Shown: positions 23,588-32,236, counted from the first letter of the stretch. The stretch is DNA of 48,812 nt from Desulfarculus sp. (GCA_016218705.1 JACRDC010000016.1:1-48812); one strand, 5' to 3'. Numbers and translations: made by a program. The notes: generated by a model not told the origin, from the sequence alone.

Positions 23588-26227
23588 CTAGCCGTCCAGG
23601 CCCTTGGCCTGGCGCTGGGCCTTGAGGGCCTGGGCGCGGGCGCGCAGTTCGGCGGCCTGGCCGTGGTTGCCCTGCTTTGCGTGGCAGGCCGCGAGGTTTG
23701 AAAGTGTCACAATGATGTTGGGATGATCAGCCGGGAGACTTTGCTCTATAATCTTCAGTGCTTTGATCCCATGGTCTAATGCATCTATGTATCTACCTAG
23801 AAGAAATAGCACACCCCCCAGGGCGAGACGGTCCCTGGCTACCTGACAGTGGTCTGGGCCGTAGATTTTCAAGTCGATATCAATAGCACACTCAAACTGA
23901 GTCCGCGCAGCATTAAGTTCCCCCATGTCTTGAAGCACACTACCCAGGATATTATGGGTATGAGCCACCTCGGGGTGGCCGGGACCATAGACCTTTAAAT
24001 CAATGGCAAGCGCATGCTCACACTGTTCCCGGGCTGCTGGTAAATCACCAATATCCCGTAACACCATTCCTAAATGGCGCTGGTGGACGGCCACTGCAAG
24101 GTGTTCTGGGCCGAAAACCTCCGAGTCAATTGACAAGGCTAACTCAAATTGCGCCCGAGCACCCGATAGGTCACCAAGTGATTTTAACACCAAGCCTAAG
24201 TCACCACGACAAGTGGCCACGTTAGAGTGCCGATCGCCAAGTAATTTAGTAAAAATATTAAGCGCTAATTCGATTTGTTCTTTTGCTTCTTGATAATACC
24301 CAAGCGCCATAAATGTCTGCCCAAGCAACCCACGCCTAACACCCACAATAGTGTGGTCAGGGCCAAAGGTATTCAAATCGCTCGCCAGGGCCTGCTCAAA
24401 CAAATTCCGTGCAGCGGTTAAGTCCCCAAGCTCTTTTAAGACTATCCCAAAATCACTACGCCTACTTGCAACGTCAGGGTGGTCATCACCATAAGCATCA
24501 ATGCCAATTTGCAGGGCTCGTTTAAACAATATCTTTGATTGGACGTAATCAGCCCTAGCCTGGAGATAAGTTGCAACCCTATCCAATATGTAACTGGCAT
24601 CTCCTAGCTCAGAATTGAGTTCGACCGCATACTCGACGACCATTTTGCCATGCAACACTAAGCGTGTAATTAGCGGCCAGGTCGTAGTCGCCGTCAATAC
24701 GTCAATATCTACAGCCCTATTCACCACCCTCACCGCCGCCCCGGCCCACTTCTTCCTTCCCTTTTCCCCCAGCCGATCTCGCGTCACGGCCTGCACCAGG
24801 CGATGCACCGAGAGGCTGTCGCCCTCCCTCTGCACCAAGGAATAGGCCTTGAGCGCCGCCAGGGCCTCGTTCCATGGCAGCGGGTCATCCACGGCCCCGG
24901 CCAGGGCCGGCGGTAAGAACTCTTTTCCTTCCTTGATGATTTCCAGGGGTATGTCATCGGGCGCCAGGAAGGCGCACAAATTAAGCAATTCGGCGGCGGC
25001 GGGGCTTTTCTTTTGCACCTCCGCAAAGGCCGGCAGCCAGGTGGTGGCCACGTTCTTCTCGTAGCCGCTCAGGCCCTTGCCCCATTCCATCAACTTGGGC
25101 AGGTTGTCCTTGAGCATGTCCAGATAGCCAGACACGCCGCAACCGCTCTTCTTGATGTAGGCCCCGGCCTGTTCCAAGGCCAAGGGCAGGCGGCCAAGTT
25201 CGGTGGCCAAGACCTTGGCCGCTTCTTGGTCCTTTTCGCCAGTGCGCTTGAGGAGAAAGGCAATGGCTTCATCCTCGGGCCAGACGGTCACGTCCATGGT
25301 GCTGGCAATGTCAGACATGTCCTCGCGCGAGGTAATCAGCACATGCCCCTGCCCACCCTGGGGCAGGTAGTCGCGCAAATCTTCGGGCTTCTCCACGTTG
25401 TCCAGCACCAAGAGCCAGCCGGGGTGGGCCGCCAGCCAGGCGCGCACGGCGGCCACGGTCTGGGTCTGGTCTGGGTTGGGGGGTATGCCCAGGTGGGGGG
25501 CCAGGCCGGCGTAGTCGCTGGCCAGGGTGGCCGGCTCCTCGCAGCGCACCCACCAAATCAGGGGGTAGTCGCCCCGGCGGCGGTAGCAGTACTCCAGGGC
25601 CAGTTGGGTCTTGCCCACGCCGCCCAGCCCGGCGATGGCCTGCTGGGTCAGGGCGGCGGGGCCGCCGGCCAGGGCCGTGCCCAGGGCCGCCAGGTAGTCC
25701 TCGCGCCCACTGAAGTTGGGGTTGCGCTGGTGGGGGACGGAGAAAACAGGAAAGGGTGGCTTGGGGCCGGTGGCCGTGGTGGCCGTGCAGACCTGGGCGC
25801 CTGGAAAACTTGGCGCCGTGCTGGGCTCGCCGAAATTCAACAAGCCATCTATTAACATCCGCTGGGCCTCAGCCTCGGGTGAGGCACCCAACAGGTCAAT
25901 GTACGAGATGGGACCGAGAAGCCCGTCGGGCCTGCAATCCCTCACCCGCACGGGCATGATCTTGCGTAGCGCACCGGTGGGGTCTTGGGCAAAAAAGGCG
26001 GACCACTCGGGGCTGGTGAACTCGGAGGTCAGGAAGTCCGGCGAGAGCACCAGCAGGATTTTTTCACTTTCCCTGATGGCTTTGTGCATTTCCAGCGGGA
26101 AGTTGCAGCCCGGCCCGAAATGCCAGGCCTGGATTACCACCTGCTTGCCTTGCTCTTTTAGCGCCCAGGCGATCCACTCCGCCCATTGGCGGTCGGCCTT
26201 GTTGTAGCTGATGAAGAAGTCCTTCAC
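23588..26227 (-). CDS. TIR/NB-ARC/TPR STAND protein (NLR-like immune receptor)
   Basis: 879 aa. Residues 1-135 are a TIR domain: MKDFFISYNKADRQWAEWIAWAL, LLVLSPDFLTSEFTSPEWSAFF with candidate NADase Glu74, and PVRVRDC. Residues about 165-400 are NB-ARC: P-loop GLGGVGKT at 200-207, Walker B WLLVLDN near 271-277, VLITSRE, and a GLPLA-like LGRLPLALEQAGAY at 344-357. Residues about 560-870 are seven or so 42-residue kinesin-light-chain TPRs ending in Y/FGPDHP-like turns. Bacterial TIR-STAND proteins sense phage and deplete NAD; the TPRs would be the sensor. The start is GTG with GGGGG upstream. The TPR-encoding part is far poorer in GC than the rest. Confidence 0.9.
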   Translation of the reverse strand: MKDFFISYNKADRQWAEWIAWALKEQGKQVVIQAWHFGPGCNFPLEMHKAIRESEKILLVLSPDFLTSEFTSPEWSAFFAQDPTGALRKIMPVRVRDCRPDGLLGPISYIDLLGASPEAEAQRMLIDGLLNFGEPSTAPSFPGAQVCTATTATGPKPPFPVFSVPHQRNPNFSGREDYLAALGTALAGGPAALTQQAIAGLGGVGKTQLALEYCYRRRGDYPLIWWVRCEEPATLASDYAGLAPHLGIPPNPDQTQTVAAVRAWLAAHPGWLLVLDNVEKPEDLRDYLPQGGQGHVLITSREDMSDIASTMDVTVWPEDEAIAFLLKRTGEKDQEAAKVLATELGRLPLALEQAGAYIKKSGCGVSGYLDMLKDNLPKLMEWGKGLSGYEKNVATTWLPAFAEVQKKSPAAAELLNLCAFLAPDDIPLEIIKEGKEFLPPALAGAVDDPLPWNEALAALKAYSLVQREGDSLSVHRLVQAVTRDRLGEKGRKKWAGAAVRVVNRAVDIDVLTATTTWPLITRLVLHGKMVVEYAVELNSELGDASYILDRVATYLQARADYVQSKILFKRALQIGIDAYGDDHPDVASRRSDFGIVLKELGDLTAARNLFEQALASDLNTFGPDHTIVGVRRGLLGQTFMALGYYQEAKEQIELALNIFTKLLGDRHSNVATCRGDLGLVLKSLGDLSGARAQFELALSIDSEVFGPEHLAVAVHQRHLGMVLRDIGDLPAAREQCEHALAIDLKVYGPGHPEVAHTHNILGSVLQDMGELNAARTQFECAIDIDLKIYGPDHCQVARDRLALGGVLFLLGRYIDALDHGIKALKIIEQSLPADHPNIIVTLSNLAACHAKQGNHGQAAELRARAQALKAQRQAKGLDG

Positions 26228-26280
26228 GATGATCCCCCCGGGGCAATGGACCAGGCGGACGCTGGGCAGGCGGCTCGCCC

Positions 26281-26310
26281 ATTAAAGACTTCACCCCCGC
26301 GCCCTGTCAA
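26281..26310 (-). promoter_or_regulatory. Promoter of the TIR-STAND gene
   Basis: Minus strand: TTGACA (26310-26305), 18 bases, TTTAAT (26286-26281). A full -35 and five of six -10 bases, with transcription near 26274 and about 47 bases of leader before GTG 26227. This implies a vegetative, constitutively read defence gene. Confidence 0.65.
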
Positions 26311-26405
26311 GCTCTGCATGCTCGCGGCCCTTGGCCTGGCGGGCGATTTGCGGTATTAGGTATGCATCCGCAATCCCACGATGCACCCGGCAGCGAGCAA
26401 GGCCC

Positions 26406-27311
26406 ATGAGCCCCGCCCCCCTGGAGAGCCAGGGCCTCAAGCCCCTGGAATTGGCCGACAAGCAGGCCATCAACGCCTTTTTACGCGCGCACCCGCCCCA
26501 GACCTCGGAGTTAACCTTCACCAATCTATTTATGTGGCGGGGCTATTACCGCCCGGTCTGGCGGGTCTGGGGCGAGTATCTGCTGATCTGGGCCCAGCCG
26601 CCGGGGCACGAGGCCTTCGCCCTGCCGCCCATTGGCCCCGGCGACCTCACCCCGGCCTGCCGCGAGCTGTGCCGGGTGCTGGAGCAGGCCGGGGCCGCGC
26701 CCAGCATCCAGCGGGTGGGCGCCGACCTGCTGGAGCGCATCAGCCCGGAGGCCTTCGCGGCCAGCCTGGACCGCGACCAGAGCGACTACGTGTATCTCAG
26801 CGCCGAGCTTATCGCCCTGGCCGGCAACCGCTTCCACGGCAAGAAGAACCACCTCAACAAATTCCGCAAGGCCTATCCGGGGCACGAGTATCGCCCCCTG
26901 GACGCCGGCCTGGTGGCCCAAGTGCTGGCCATGCAGCAGGACTGGTGCACCCTCAAGGACTGCGCCAGCGATGTCAGCCTGGCCAACGAGGACCAGGCCA
27001 TCTACGAGGCCTTGAGCAATTTCGAGGCCTTGGACTTCGTGGGCGGGGCCATCCTGGTGGAGGGCCGGGTGGAGGCCTTCAGCCTGGGCGAGGCCTTGAA
27101 CCCCGGCACGGCGGTGATCCACATCGAGAAGGCCAACCCGGCGCTGGCCGGGCTCTACGCGGCCATCAACCAGCGCTTCGCGGCGGAGGCCTGGGCCGGC
27201 CACACCTACATCAACCGCGAGCAGGACCTGGGCCTCACCGGCCTGCGCGGCGCCAAGGAGTCCTACAACCCCCACCACCTGGTGGACAAGTACACGCTAA
27301 CCCCTCGCTGA
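26406..27311 (+). CDS. DUF2156-domain protein (GNAT-like)
   Basis: 301 aa from ATG 26406 (CAAGG upstream; the frame is open earlier but the extension looks non-coding). It matches the DUF2156/phosphatidylglycerol-lysyltransferase C-terminal fold, a double GNAT-like domain: FTNLFMWRGYYRPVWRVW early, NRFHGKKNHLNKFRKAYPGHEYRPL in the middle (the aminoacyl-tRNA-lipid transferase-like K-x3-L-N-x-F motif), and HIEKANPALAGLYAAINQRFA with YINREQDLGLTGLRGAKESYNPHHLVDKY at the end. No membrane domain, so it is not a full MprF. It may transfer an acyl or aminoacyl group; substrate unknown. An inverted repeat TGCGG/CCGCA lies near 26349-26372. Confidence 0.8.
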   Translation: MSPAPLESQGLKPLELADKQAINAFLRAHPPQTSELTFTNLFMWRGYYRPVWRVWGEYLLIWAQPPGHEAFALPPIGPGDLTPACRELCRVLEQAGAAPSIQRVGADLLERISPEAFAASLDRDQSDYVYLSAELIALAGNRFHGKKNHLNKFRKAYPGHEYRPLDAGLVAQVLAMQQDWCTLKDCASDVSLANEDQAIYEALSNFEALDFVGGAILVEGRVEAFSLGEALNPGTAVIHIEKANPALAGLYAAINQRFAAEAWAGHTYINREQDLGLTGLRGAKESYNPHHLVDKYTLTPR

Positions 27312-27319
27312 GACGGCGC

Positions 27320-28081
27320 ATGCAACCATATCAAGAAAACCTGGCCCGGCTGCTGGCCCAGAGCGGGGCCTTGTTCTTCCGCTCGGGGCTACGGCTCAAG
27401 GATGGCCGCCCCACGCCCTACTTCGCCAACCTGGGGGTGTTCCGCTCGGGCCGCCTGGCCCTGGAATTGGGGCGCTGCTTCGCCCAATGGCTGGAGCACA
27501 CGGGCAAGGCCGGCGAGGTGGACGTGCTGCTGGGGCCGTCGTACAAGGGCAGCGCCATCGCCCAGGCCACGGCCATCGCCCTGTGGCAGGACCATGGCCG
27601 GGACGTGCTCTTTGAGTACGACCGCAAGGAGCAAAAGACCCACGGCGAGGCCAGCGGCCAGGGCAACATGTTCGTCACCGGCGCGCTCAGCGATGGCGCC
27701 CGGGTGCTCATCCTGGACGACGTGGGCACCTCCATGGCCACCAAGGTGGAATTGCTGGACAAGCTAGCGGCCCATGAGCAGGCCCAGGGCATCAGGCTCA
27801 ACATCGTGGGCGTGGCGCTGGCCGTGGACCGCGAGCAGGTGCAGGCCGTCTACGACGCCGAGGGACGGGTGATGGAGGGCGCCCGCGGGCCGGACGCGTG
27901 CGCCGCCTTCACGCAGAAGACCGGCCTGGCGGTGTGGCCCTTATTGGGCATTCGCCAGTGCGTGGAGTATCTGCACCAGTGCGGCGAGCCGGTGCTGGTG
28001 GAGGGGGCGCGCCGGCCCCTGGACGACGGCCTTTTGCAACAGGTGCGCGATTATCTGTCAGTGTATGGCCGGGAGGTCTAG
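27320..28081 (+). CDS. pyrE: Orotate phosphoribosyltransferase
   Basis: 253 aa. Converts orotate and PRPP to OMP in pyrimidine synthesis. FRSGLRLKDGRPTPYFANLG is the N-terminal substrate hood. LLGPSYKGSAIAQATAIAL, FEYDRKEQKTHGE (flexible loop Lys) and the PRPP motif RVLILDDVGTSMATK are all in place. It is longer than the usual 210 aa because of a C-terminal helical extension. It starts nine bases after the DUF2156 gene and is followed three bases later by a small membrane protein, so it is one operon. Confidence 0.92.
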   Translation: MQPYQENLARLLAQSGALFFRSGLRLKDGRPTPYFANLGVFRSGRLALELGRCFAQWLEHTGKAGEVDVLLGPSYKGSAIAQATAIALWQDHGRDVLFEYDRKEQKTHGEASGQGNMFVTGALSDGARVLILDDVGTSMATKVELLDKLAAHEQAQGIRLNIVGVALAVDREQVQAVYDAEGRVMEGARGPDACAAFTQKTGLAVWPLLGIRQCVEYLHQCGEPVLVEGARRPLDDGLLQQVRDYLSVYGREV

Positions 28082-28084
28082 GCC

Positions 28085-28432
28085 ATGCGCAAGGCCATTG
28101 TCTCGCCGCTGTTGTCGCTGTTGGTGCCGGGCATGGGGCAGATACTAAACCGTCAGTTGTTCAAGGGCTCGCTCTTGGTGGCGGCCATGAGCCTCTTGTT
28201 CATCATCCTGCTGGCTTTTGGCATGCACCAGTTCGGCCAGGCGGTGATGGCCGCCCAGGAGGCCGGGGCCGCGCCCGGCGACTTCGCGGCCGTGGGCGCC
28301 CAGATGCGCGCCCAGGGCGCCACCTGGTTCCTGGTGCTGGGGGGGCTGCTGGCTGTTTTGTGGACCTACGCCGTGCTGGACGCCTATAGGGGAGGCCGCG
28401 CCGCCGACGCCATGCCCGAGGAGAAAAACTGA
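28085..28432 (+). CDS. Small two-helix membrane protein
   Basis: 115 aa with hydrophobic segments at about 3-47 (SPLLSLLVPGMGQILNRQLFKGSLLVAAMSLLFIILLAFGMHQF, probably two spans or a hairpin) and 80-98. The SLLVPGMGQILNRQLFKG motif recalls small TM2-like/DUF5683-type proteins with a conserved PG-GQ turn. No enzymatic residues are seen. Its stop overlaps the next ATG (TGATG). Role unknown. Confidence 0.72.
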   Translation: MRKAIVSPLLSLLVPGMGQILNRQLFKGSLLVAAMSLLFIILLAFGMHQFGQAVMAAQEAGAAPGDFAAVGAQMRAQGATWFLVLGGLLAVLWTYAVLDAYRGGRAADAMPEEKN

Positions 28433-28764
28433 TGCGCTCGCTGGTCTTGGATGAACTCAGGCGGCCGGATATCGAGAAGCTCCTGGAGTATCTGGGCGCC
28501 ACCCTGACCCCGGCGGCCATGGAGGGCGTGTACTGGCTGGACCTGCCGCCGGACCTGCTCAGCCCCGAGCAGACGGCCCACGCCGAGTGCGGCCCCCACC
28601 GCATGGCCCTGGTGCTGGAAGAGGAGAGCCTGCGCCTGGAGCTTCTGGTGCGCGCCCACAACAGCCTGCGCTGCCACTGCACCGGCTACGCCAGCCCGGC
28701 CCAGCGCCAGTTCTTGCTGGGCTATATGGACCGGCTCATCGCCGAGCTGGGGCTGATGACCTAG
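28432..28764 (+). CDS. Conserved small hypothetical protein
   Basis: 110 aa, soluble, acidic. It contains RRPDIEKLLEYLGATLTPAAMEGVYWLDLPPDLLSPEQTAH and a Cys/His cluster LRCHCTGYASPAQRQFLL that could bind a metal, although only two Cys and one His are close together. I recognise no family. Translationally coupled to the membrane protein before it. Confidence 0.7.
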   Translation: MRSLVLDELRRPDIEKLLEYLGATLTPAAMEGVYWLDLPPDLLSPEQTAHAECGPHRMALVLEEESLRLELLVRAHNSLRCHCTGYASPAQRQFLLGYMDRLIAELGLMT

Positions 28765-28788
28765 GGGCCTGGAGAATCTGCTATAATC

Positions 28789-28797
28789 ATTGGTGAA
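28789..28797 (+). promoter_or_regulatory. Extended -10 promoter
   Basis: TGCTATAAT: a perfect -10 with the TGn extension and no good -35, typical of extended -10 promoters. Transcription would begin near 28804, just ahead of the zinc-ribbon gene. Confidence 0.5.
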
Positions 28798-28818
28798 TCC
28801 GCTGGGAGGATGACCCTC

Positions 28819-29040
28819 ATGGACCCACGTTCCCGCCCCGGCCCGGGCCGCGCCAGCTACGGCGAGTTGGAGGCCAGTAGCCTCTACTGCCCCAAGTGCC
28901 GCCAGGCCCAGCCGGTCAGGCGCAAGCTCCTCTTGGTGCTGCCCCAGGGCGAGAAGTTCGCCTACTACTGCGCGGTCTGCGGCTCCGAGGTGGGCTCCAA
29001 GCTGGACCAGGGCAAGCCCTGGGGCCTGTCCAGCCGCTAA
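28819..29040 (+). CDS. Small zinc-ribbon protein
   Basis: 73 aa. Two CxxC pairs (CPKC and CAVC, about 32 residues apart) form a zinc ribbon, followed by GSEVGSKLDQGKPWGLSSR. GGGAGG abuts an ATG at 28810, whereas the ATG at 28819 has it nine bases upstream, so 28819 is chosen. The 29041-29180 gap holds a TATAAT at 29117-29122 (weak -35) that may serve the next gene. Confidence 0.72.
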   Translation: MDPRSRPGPGRASYGELEASSLYCPKCRQAQPVRRKLLLVLPQGEKFAYYCAVCGSEVGSKLDQGKPWGLSSR

Positions 29041-29180
29041 AGTCCAGGGAGCGGTGCGGATTTTCACTGCCCTTCCGGCAAGATAGCCAAAGCTAGTATC
29101 TGACGGCCCCTGGAGGTATAATCGGGACGCCCCCGGCCCACCCGGCGGCGGGGAAACGCTTGTCCAGAGGAAAGGACCAG

Positions 29181-30167
29181 ATGAACCAGCTTCAACCCAA
29201 GGCCACCCGCGCCCTCATCACCGGCGGGGCCGGCTTCATCGGCTCCCACCTGGCCGAGCACCTCTTGGACCAGGGCCAGGAGGTGCACGTGGTGGACGAT
29301 CTGTCCACCGGCTCCATCGAGAACCTGGACGCCCTGCGCGGCCTTCCCGGCTTTGGCCACACCATCGCCGACGTGCGCGAGGAGCCCCTCCTGGCCGAGC
29401 TGGTGGACCGCGCCGACGTGGTCTACCACCTGGCCGCCGCCGTGGGCGTCAAGCTCATCGTGGAAAATCCGGTGCGCACCATCGAGACCAACATCGGCTG
29501 CACCGAGGTGCTCTTGCGCCTGGCCAACAAGAAGCGCAAGAAGGTCATCATCGCCAGCACCAGCGAGGTCTACGGCAAGAACGACGCGGTGCCCTTTTTG
29601 GAGGACCACGACCTGGTCATGGGACCCACCAGCAAGGCCCGCTGGTCCTACGCCTGCAGTAAGGCCATAGACGAGTTCCTGGCGCTCGCCTACCACAAGG
29701 CCCGGGGCCTGCCGGTGGTGGTGGCCCGCCTGTTCAACACCGTGGGACCCCGCCAGACCGGCCGCTACGGCATGGTGCTGCCCACCTTCGCCCTGCAGGC
29801 CCTGATGGGCAAGCCCATCACCGTCTTCGGCGACGGCAACCAATCCCGCTGCTTCTCCTACGTCTCCGAGGTGGTCACGGCCCTGGCGGCCCTGGCCCAG
29901 TGCGAGGCCGCCGTGGGCCAGGTGGTCAACGTGGGCAGCCAGCAGGAGATATCCATCGCCGCCCTGGCCGGGCTGGTCAAGGAGGTCACCGGCTCCAACT
30001 CCAAGATAGTGCTGGTGCCCTATGACCAGGCCTACGAGGAGGGCTTCGAGGACATGCAGCGCCGGGTGCCCGAGGTCAGCAAGCTCAAGACCCTGGTGGG
30101 CTTCAGCCCCCAGATGGGCATCCGCGAGATCGTGGAGTCGGTGGTGGCCTATTACCGGGAGCGCTAG
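29181..30167 (+). CDS. NAD-dependent epimerase/dehydratase (SDR)
   Basis: 328-aa extended SDR acting on a nucleotide sugar. Rossmann motif LITGGAGFIGSHLAEHLL, VVDDLSTGS, YHLAAAVGV, catalytic STSEVYGK and YACSK (YxxxK), then FNTVGPRQTGRYGMVLP and FGDGNQSRCFSYVSEV. It most resembles UDP-glucose 4-epimerase or UDP-glucuronate decarboxylase-type enzymes. ATG 29181 has AGAGGAAAGG ahead; the earlier TTG at 29160 lies within that region and is not used. It sits six bases before the WecA-like fusion, so its product may be a donor in the same polysaccharide pathway. Confidence 0.9.
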   Translation: MNQLQPKATRALITGGAGFIGSHLAEHLLDQGQEVHVVDDLSTGSIENLDALRGLPGFGHTIADVREEPLLAELVDRADVVYHLAAAVGVKLIVENPVRTIETNIGCTEVLLRLANKKRKKVIIASTSEVYGKNDAVPFLEDHDLVMGPTSKARWSYACSKAIDEFLALAYHKARGLPVVVARLFNTVGPRQTGRYGMVLPTFALQALMGKPITVFGDGNQSRCFSYVSEVVTALAALAQCEAAVGQVVNVGSQQEISIAALAGLVKEVTGSNSKIVLVPYDQAYEEGFEDMQRRVPEVSKLKTLVGFSPQMGIREIVESVVAYYRER

Positions 30168-30173
30168 GCCCCC

Positions 30174-31955
30174 ATGGCGTGGACCCTCACCGGCGCCTTT
30201 CTGCTGGCCCTGGCCATCTCGGCCGGCCTGACCCCCCTGGTCATCTGGCTGGCCCGCCGCCAAGGCTGGGTGGTGGCCCCCCGCGAGGACCGCTGGCACC
30301 AGAAGCCCACCGCCGTCTACGGCGGGGTGGCCATCTTCCTGGCCTTCGTGGCCGCCTTCCTGCTCCTGGGCCTGCACAACCGCCTGTACTGGACCCTGCT
30401 GGCCTGTTCCGGGGCCATGTTCTGCGTGGGCCTCTACGACGACGCCCGCGAGATGAAGCCACAAGTCAAGTTCATCTGCCAGTTGGTGGTGGCCCTGGTG
30501 GCCGTCAGCCAGGGCATCCGTCTGGGCCAGGGCATAATCCCCTGGGCCTGGCTGGCGGTGCCGCTGACCGTGTTCTGGCTGGTGGGCGTCACCAACGCGG
30601 TCAACATCCTGGACAACATGGATGGCTTGAGCTCGGGCGTGGTCTGCGTGGCCGGCCTGGTGCTGACCGTGGGGGCCGTGACCGAGGGCGCCGGCTCCAC
30701 CGGACTCATGGCGGCCATGCTGGCCGGGGCCGCCGGTGGCTTTCTGATCTACAACTTCAACCCGGCCAAGATATTCATGGGCGACTGCGGCTCGCTCTTT
30801 CTGGGCTTCACCCTGGCCGCCACCACCATCCTGAGCGCCAACCGCGCCTCCCAGGCCTCCCATCTGACCATGGCCCTCCTGGTGCCCCTGGGCGCCCTGG
30901 TGGTGCCCATCTTCGACACCACCCTGGTCTCTTTCCAGCGCACCAGCCACGGCCGCTCCATCGCCCAGGGCGGCCGCGACCACAGTAGCCACCGCCTGGT
31001 CTTCCTGGGCCTGTCGGAGCGGCGCTCGGTGCTGCTGTTGTTGTGCATAAGCCTGGCCGGCGGCCTGGGCTCGCTCATGCTCTCGCGCCTGGCCACCCCG
31101 CTGACCGCGGCGGTGATCGTGGCGCTCATCGCCGTTGGCCTGGTGTCGTTCGGCATCTACCTGGGCGAGGTCAAGGTCTACGAGGGCCAGGAAAAGCTCT
31201 CCTGGCTGCAAAAGAGCCCCATCCTCAGCCGGGTTCTGTTGTTCAAGAAGCAAATCCTGCAGATCGCCCTGGACCTGGCCCTGGTCTCGGCGGCCTACGC
31301 CGCCGCCTGGCTCCTTAGGTTCGAGGGCAACCTCACCCACTGGGAGATGACCATCCTGGCCCAATCCCTGCCCTGGCTCCTGGCCGCCAAGCTCACCAGC
31401 TTCTGGCTCTTCGGCCTCTACCGGGGCGAGTGGCGCTACCTGTCGGTGCACGACCTGGTGCAGATGGCCAAGGCCAGCCTCACGGGCAGCGGGCTCACCG
31501 CCGTCATCTTCGTGCTGCTCTACGGCCCCAGGGGCTTCTCGCGGGCGGGCCTGGTCATAGACTTCCTGTTGTGCTACTGCTTCATCGCCGGCGCCCGGGG
31601 GCTCCTGCGCGTCTTTCGCGAGAAGGTGCGCGGCCAGCAGGGCGTGCCGGTGCTCATCATGGGGGCCGGCGACGGCGGCGAACTCCTGCTCAGGGAGCTG
31701 CGCAACAACCCCCGGCTGCCCTTCGTGCCCGTGGGTTTCGTGGACGACGACCCGGCCAAGCAGGGCCACCTCATCCACGGCGTCAAGGTGCTGGGCAGCC
31801 GCCGCGAGTTGACCCAGCTCATCCACAAGCTCAAGGTGGAGCGGGTCTTCATCTCCATCCTCTCGGCCCCCGAGGAGGGCTTTGAGGAAATCTTCGACAT
31901 CTGCGCCACCATGGGCGTGGAATGCACCCGCATCCAACCCATGATCAAATTCTAG
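30174..31955 (+). CDS. WecA-like polyprenyl-phosphate transferase fused to FlaA1/CapD N-terminal region
   Basis: 593 aa. Residues 1-330 are a MraY/WecA-family integral-membrane sugar-1-phosphate transferase: LYDDAREMKPQVKF, NAVNILDNMDGL and MGDCGSLFLGF supply the catalytic Asp residues. This step loads the first sugar phosphate on undecaprenyl phosphate. Residues about 360-593 match the N-terminal half of FlaA1/CapD/WbpM proteins: four membrane helices followed by a CoA-binding-like Rossmann domain (VLIMGAGDGGELLLRELRNNP, FVDDDPAKQGHLIHGVKVLG). It stops before the SDR dehydratase domain that those proteins normally carry. The attached half may bind nucleotide or regulate. Fusion status looks genuine: no stop, no frame change. 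Confidence 0.88.
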   Translation: MAWTLTGAFLLALAISAGLTPLVIWLARRQGWVVAPREDRWHQKPTAVYGGVAIFLAFVAAFLLLGLHNRLYWTLLACSGAMFCVGLYDDAREMKPQVKFICQLVVALVAVSQGIRLGQGIIPWAWLAVPLTVFWLVGVTNAVNILDNMDGLSSGVVCVAGLVLTVGAVTEGAGSTGLMAAMLAGAAGGFLIYNFNPAKIFMGDCGSLFLGFTLAATTILSANRASQASHLTMALLVPLGALVVPIFDTTLVSFQRTSHGRSIAQGGRDHSSHRLVFLGLSERRSVLLLLCISLAGGLGSLMLSRLATPLTAAVIVALIAVGLVSFGIYLGEVKVYEGQEKLSWLQKSPILSRVLLFKKQILQIALDLALVSAAYAAAWLLRFEGNLTHWEMTILAQSLPWLLAAKLTSFWLFGLYRGEWRYLSVHDLVQMAKASLTGSGLTAVIFVLLYGPRGFSRAGLVIDFLLCYCFIAGARGLLRVFREKVRGQQGVPVLIMGAGDGGELLLRELRNNPRLPFVPVGFVDDDPAKQGHLIHGVKVLGSRRELTQLIHKLKVERVFISILSAPEEGFEEIFDICATMGVECTRIQPMIKF

Positions 31956-32040
31956 CCGGGTGCCCGCGGCTGGGCATGGCGGGTCGGGTGAGGCCGTATC
32001 CCCACCCGGGCCGGCGGCTCCCCGGGCGGTCATGCCCCCC
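31956..32040 (+). repeat. Dispersed GC-rich 3'-end repeat, copy B
   Basis: It begins directly after the stop codon at 31955. Shared parts with the copies near 18610-18696 and 35320-35384 are a GGTGCCCGxGGCxGGGCAT block, CGGGTCGGGTG, and about 25 bases later GGCCGGCGGCTCCC. It can fold into GC hairpins. Confidence 0.6.
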
Positions 32041-32094
32041 GCCGGCAAGGAGATGTGCCCCGTCCGCCCTTCACTAAAGGCGGCAACAGCATGG

Positions 32095-32123
32095 TTGACG
32101 CCCCAGCGGCCATGTCATAGAGT
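32095..32123 (+). promoter_or_regulatory. Promoter of tRNA-Leu
   Basis: TTGACG (32095-32100), 17 bases, TAGAGT (32118-32123). Predicted transcription starts near 32130, about 20 bases before the tRNA. Confidence 0.6.
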
Positions 32124-32150
32124 TTACGCCGGCCCAGGGCGGCGGCGCGC

Positions 32151-32236
32151 GCGAGAGTGGCGGAACTGGTAGACGCACTGGACTTAGGATCCAGCGGGCC
32201 TGGCCCTTGGGGGTTCGAGCCCCCCCTCTCGCACCA
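32151..32236 (+). tRNA. tRNA-Leu (anticodon UAG), CCA encoded
   Basis: 86 nt including CCA. The acceptor GCGAGAG pairs with CTCTCGC, discriminator A then CCA. The anticodon stem CTGGA/TCCAG flanks loop CTTAGGA, giving UAG (reads CUA/CUG-type Leu codons). A long variable arm (class II) and the T-loop GGTTCGAGCC are present. D-loop has TGGTAGACG, as usual for Leu. Confidence 0.96.

Noticed and set aside
29064-32048. 994-codon minus-strand open frame
   Set aside because: It is antisense to the SDR and WecA-like genes, which have full family motifs. Long antisense frames arise from GC-rich codons. Its His/Gln/Gly/Ala-rich composition is typical of such shadows.
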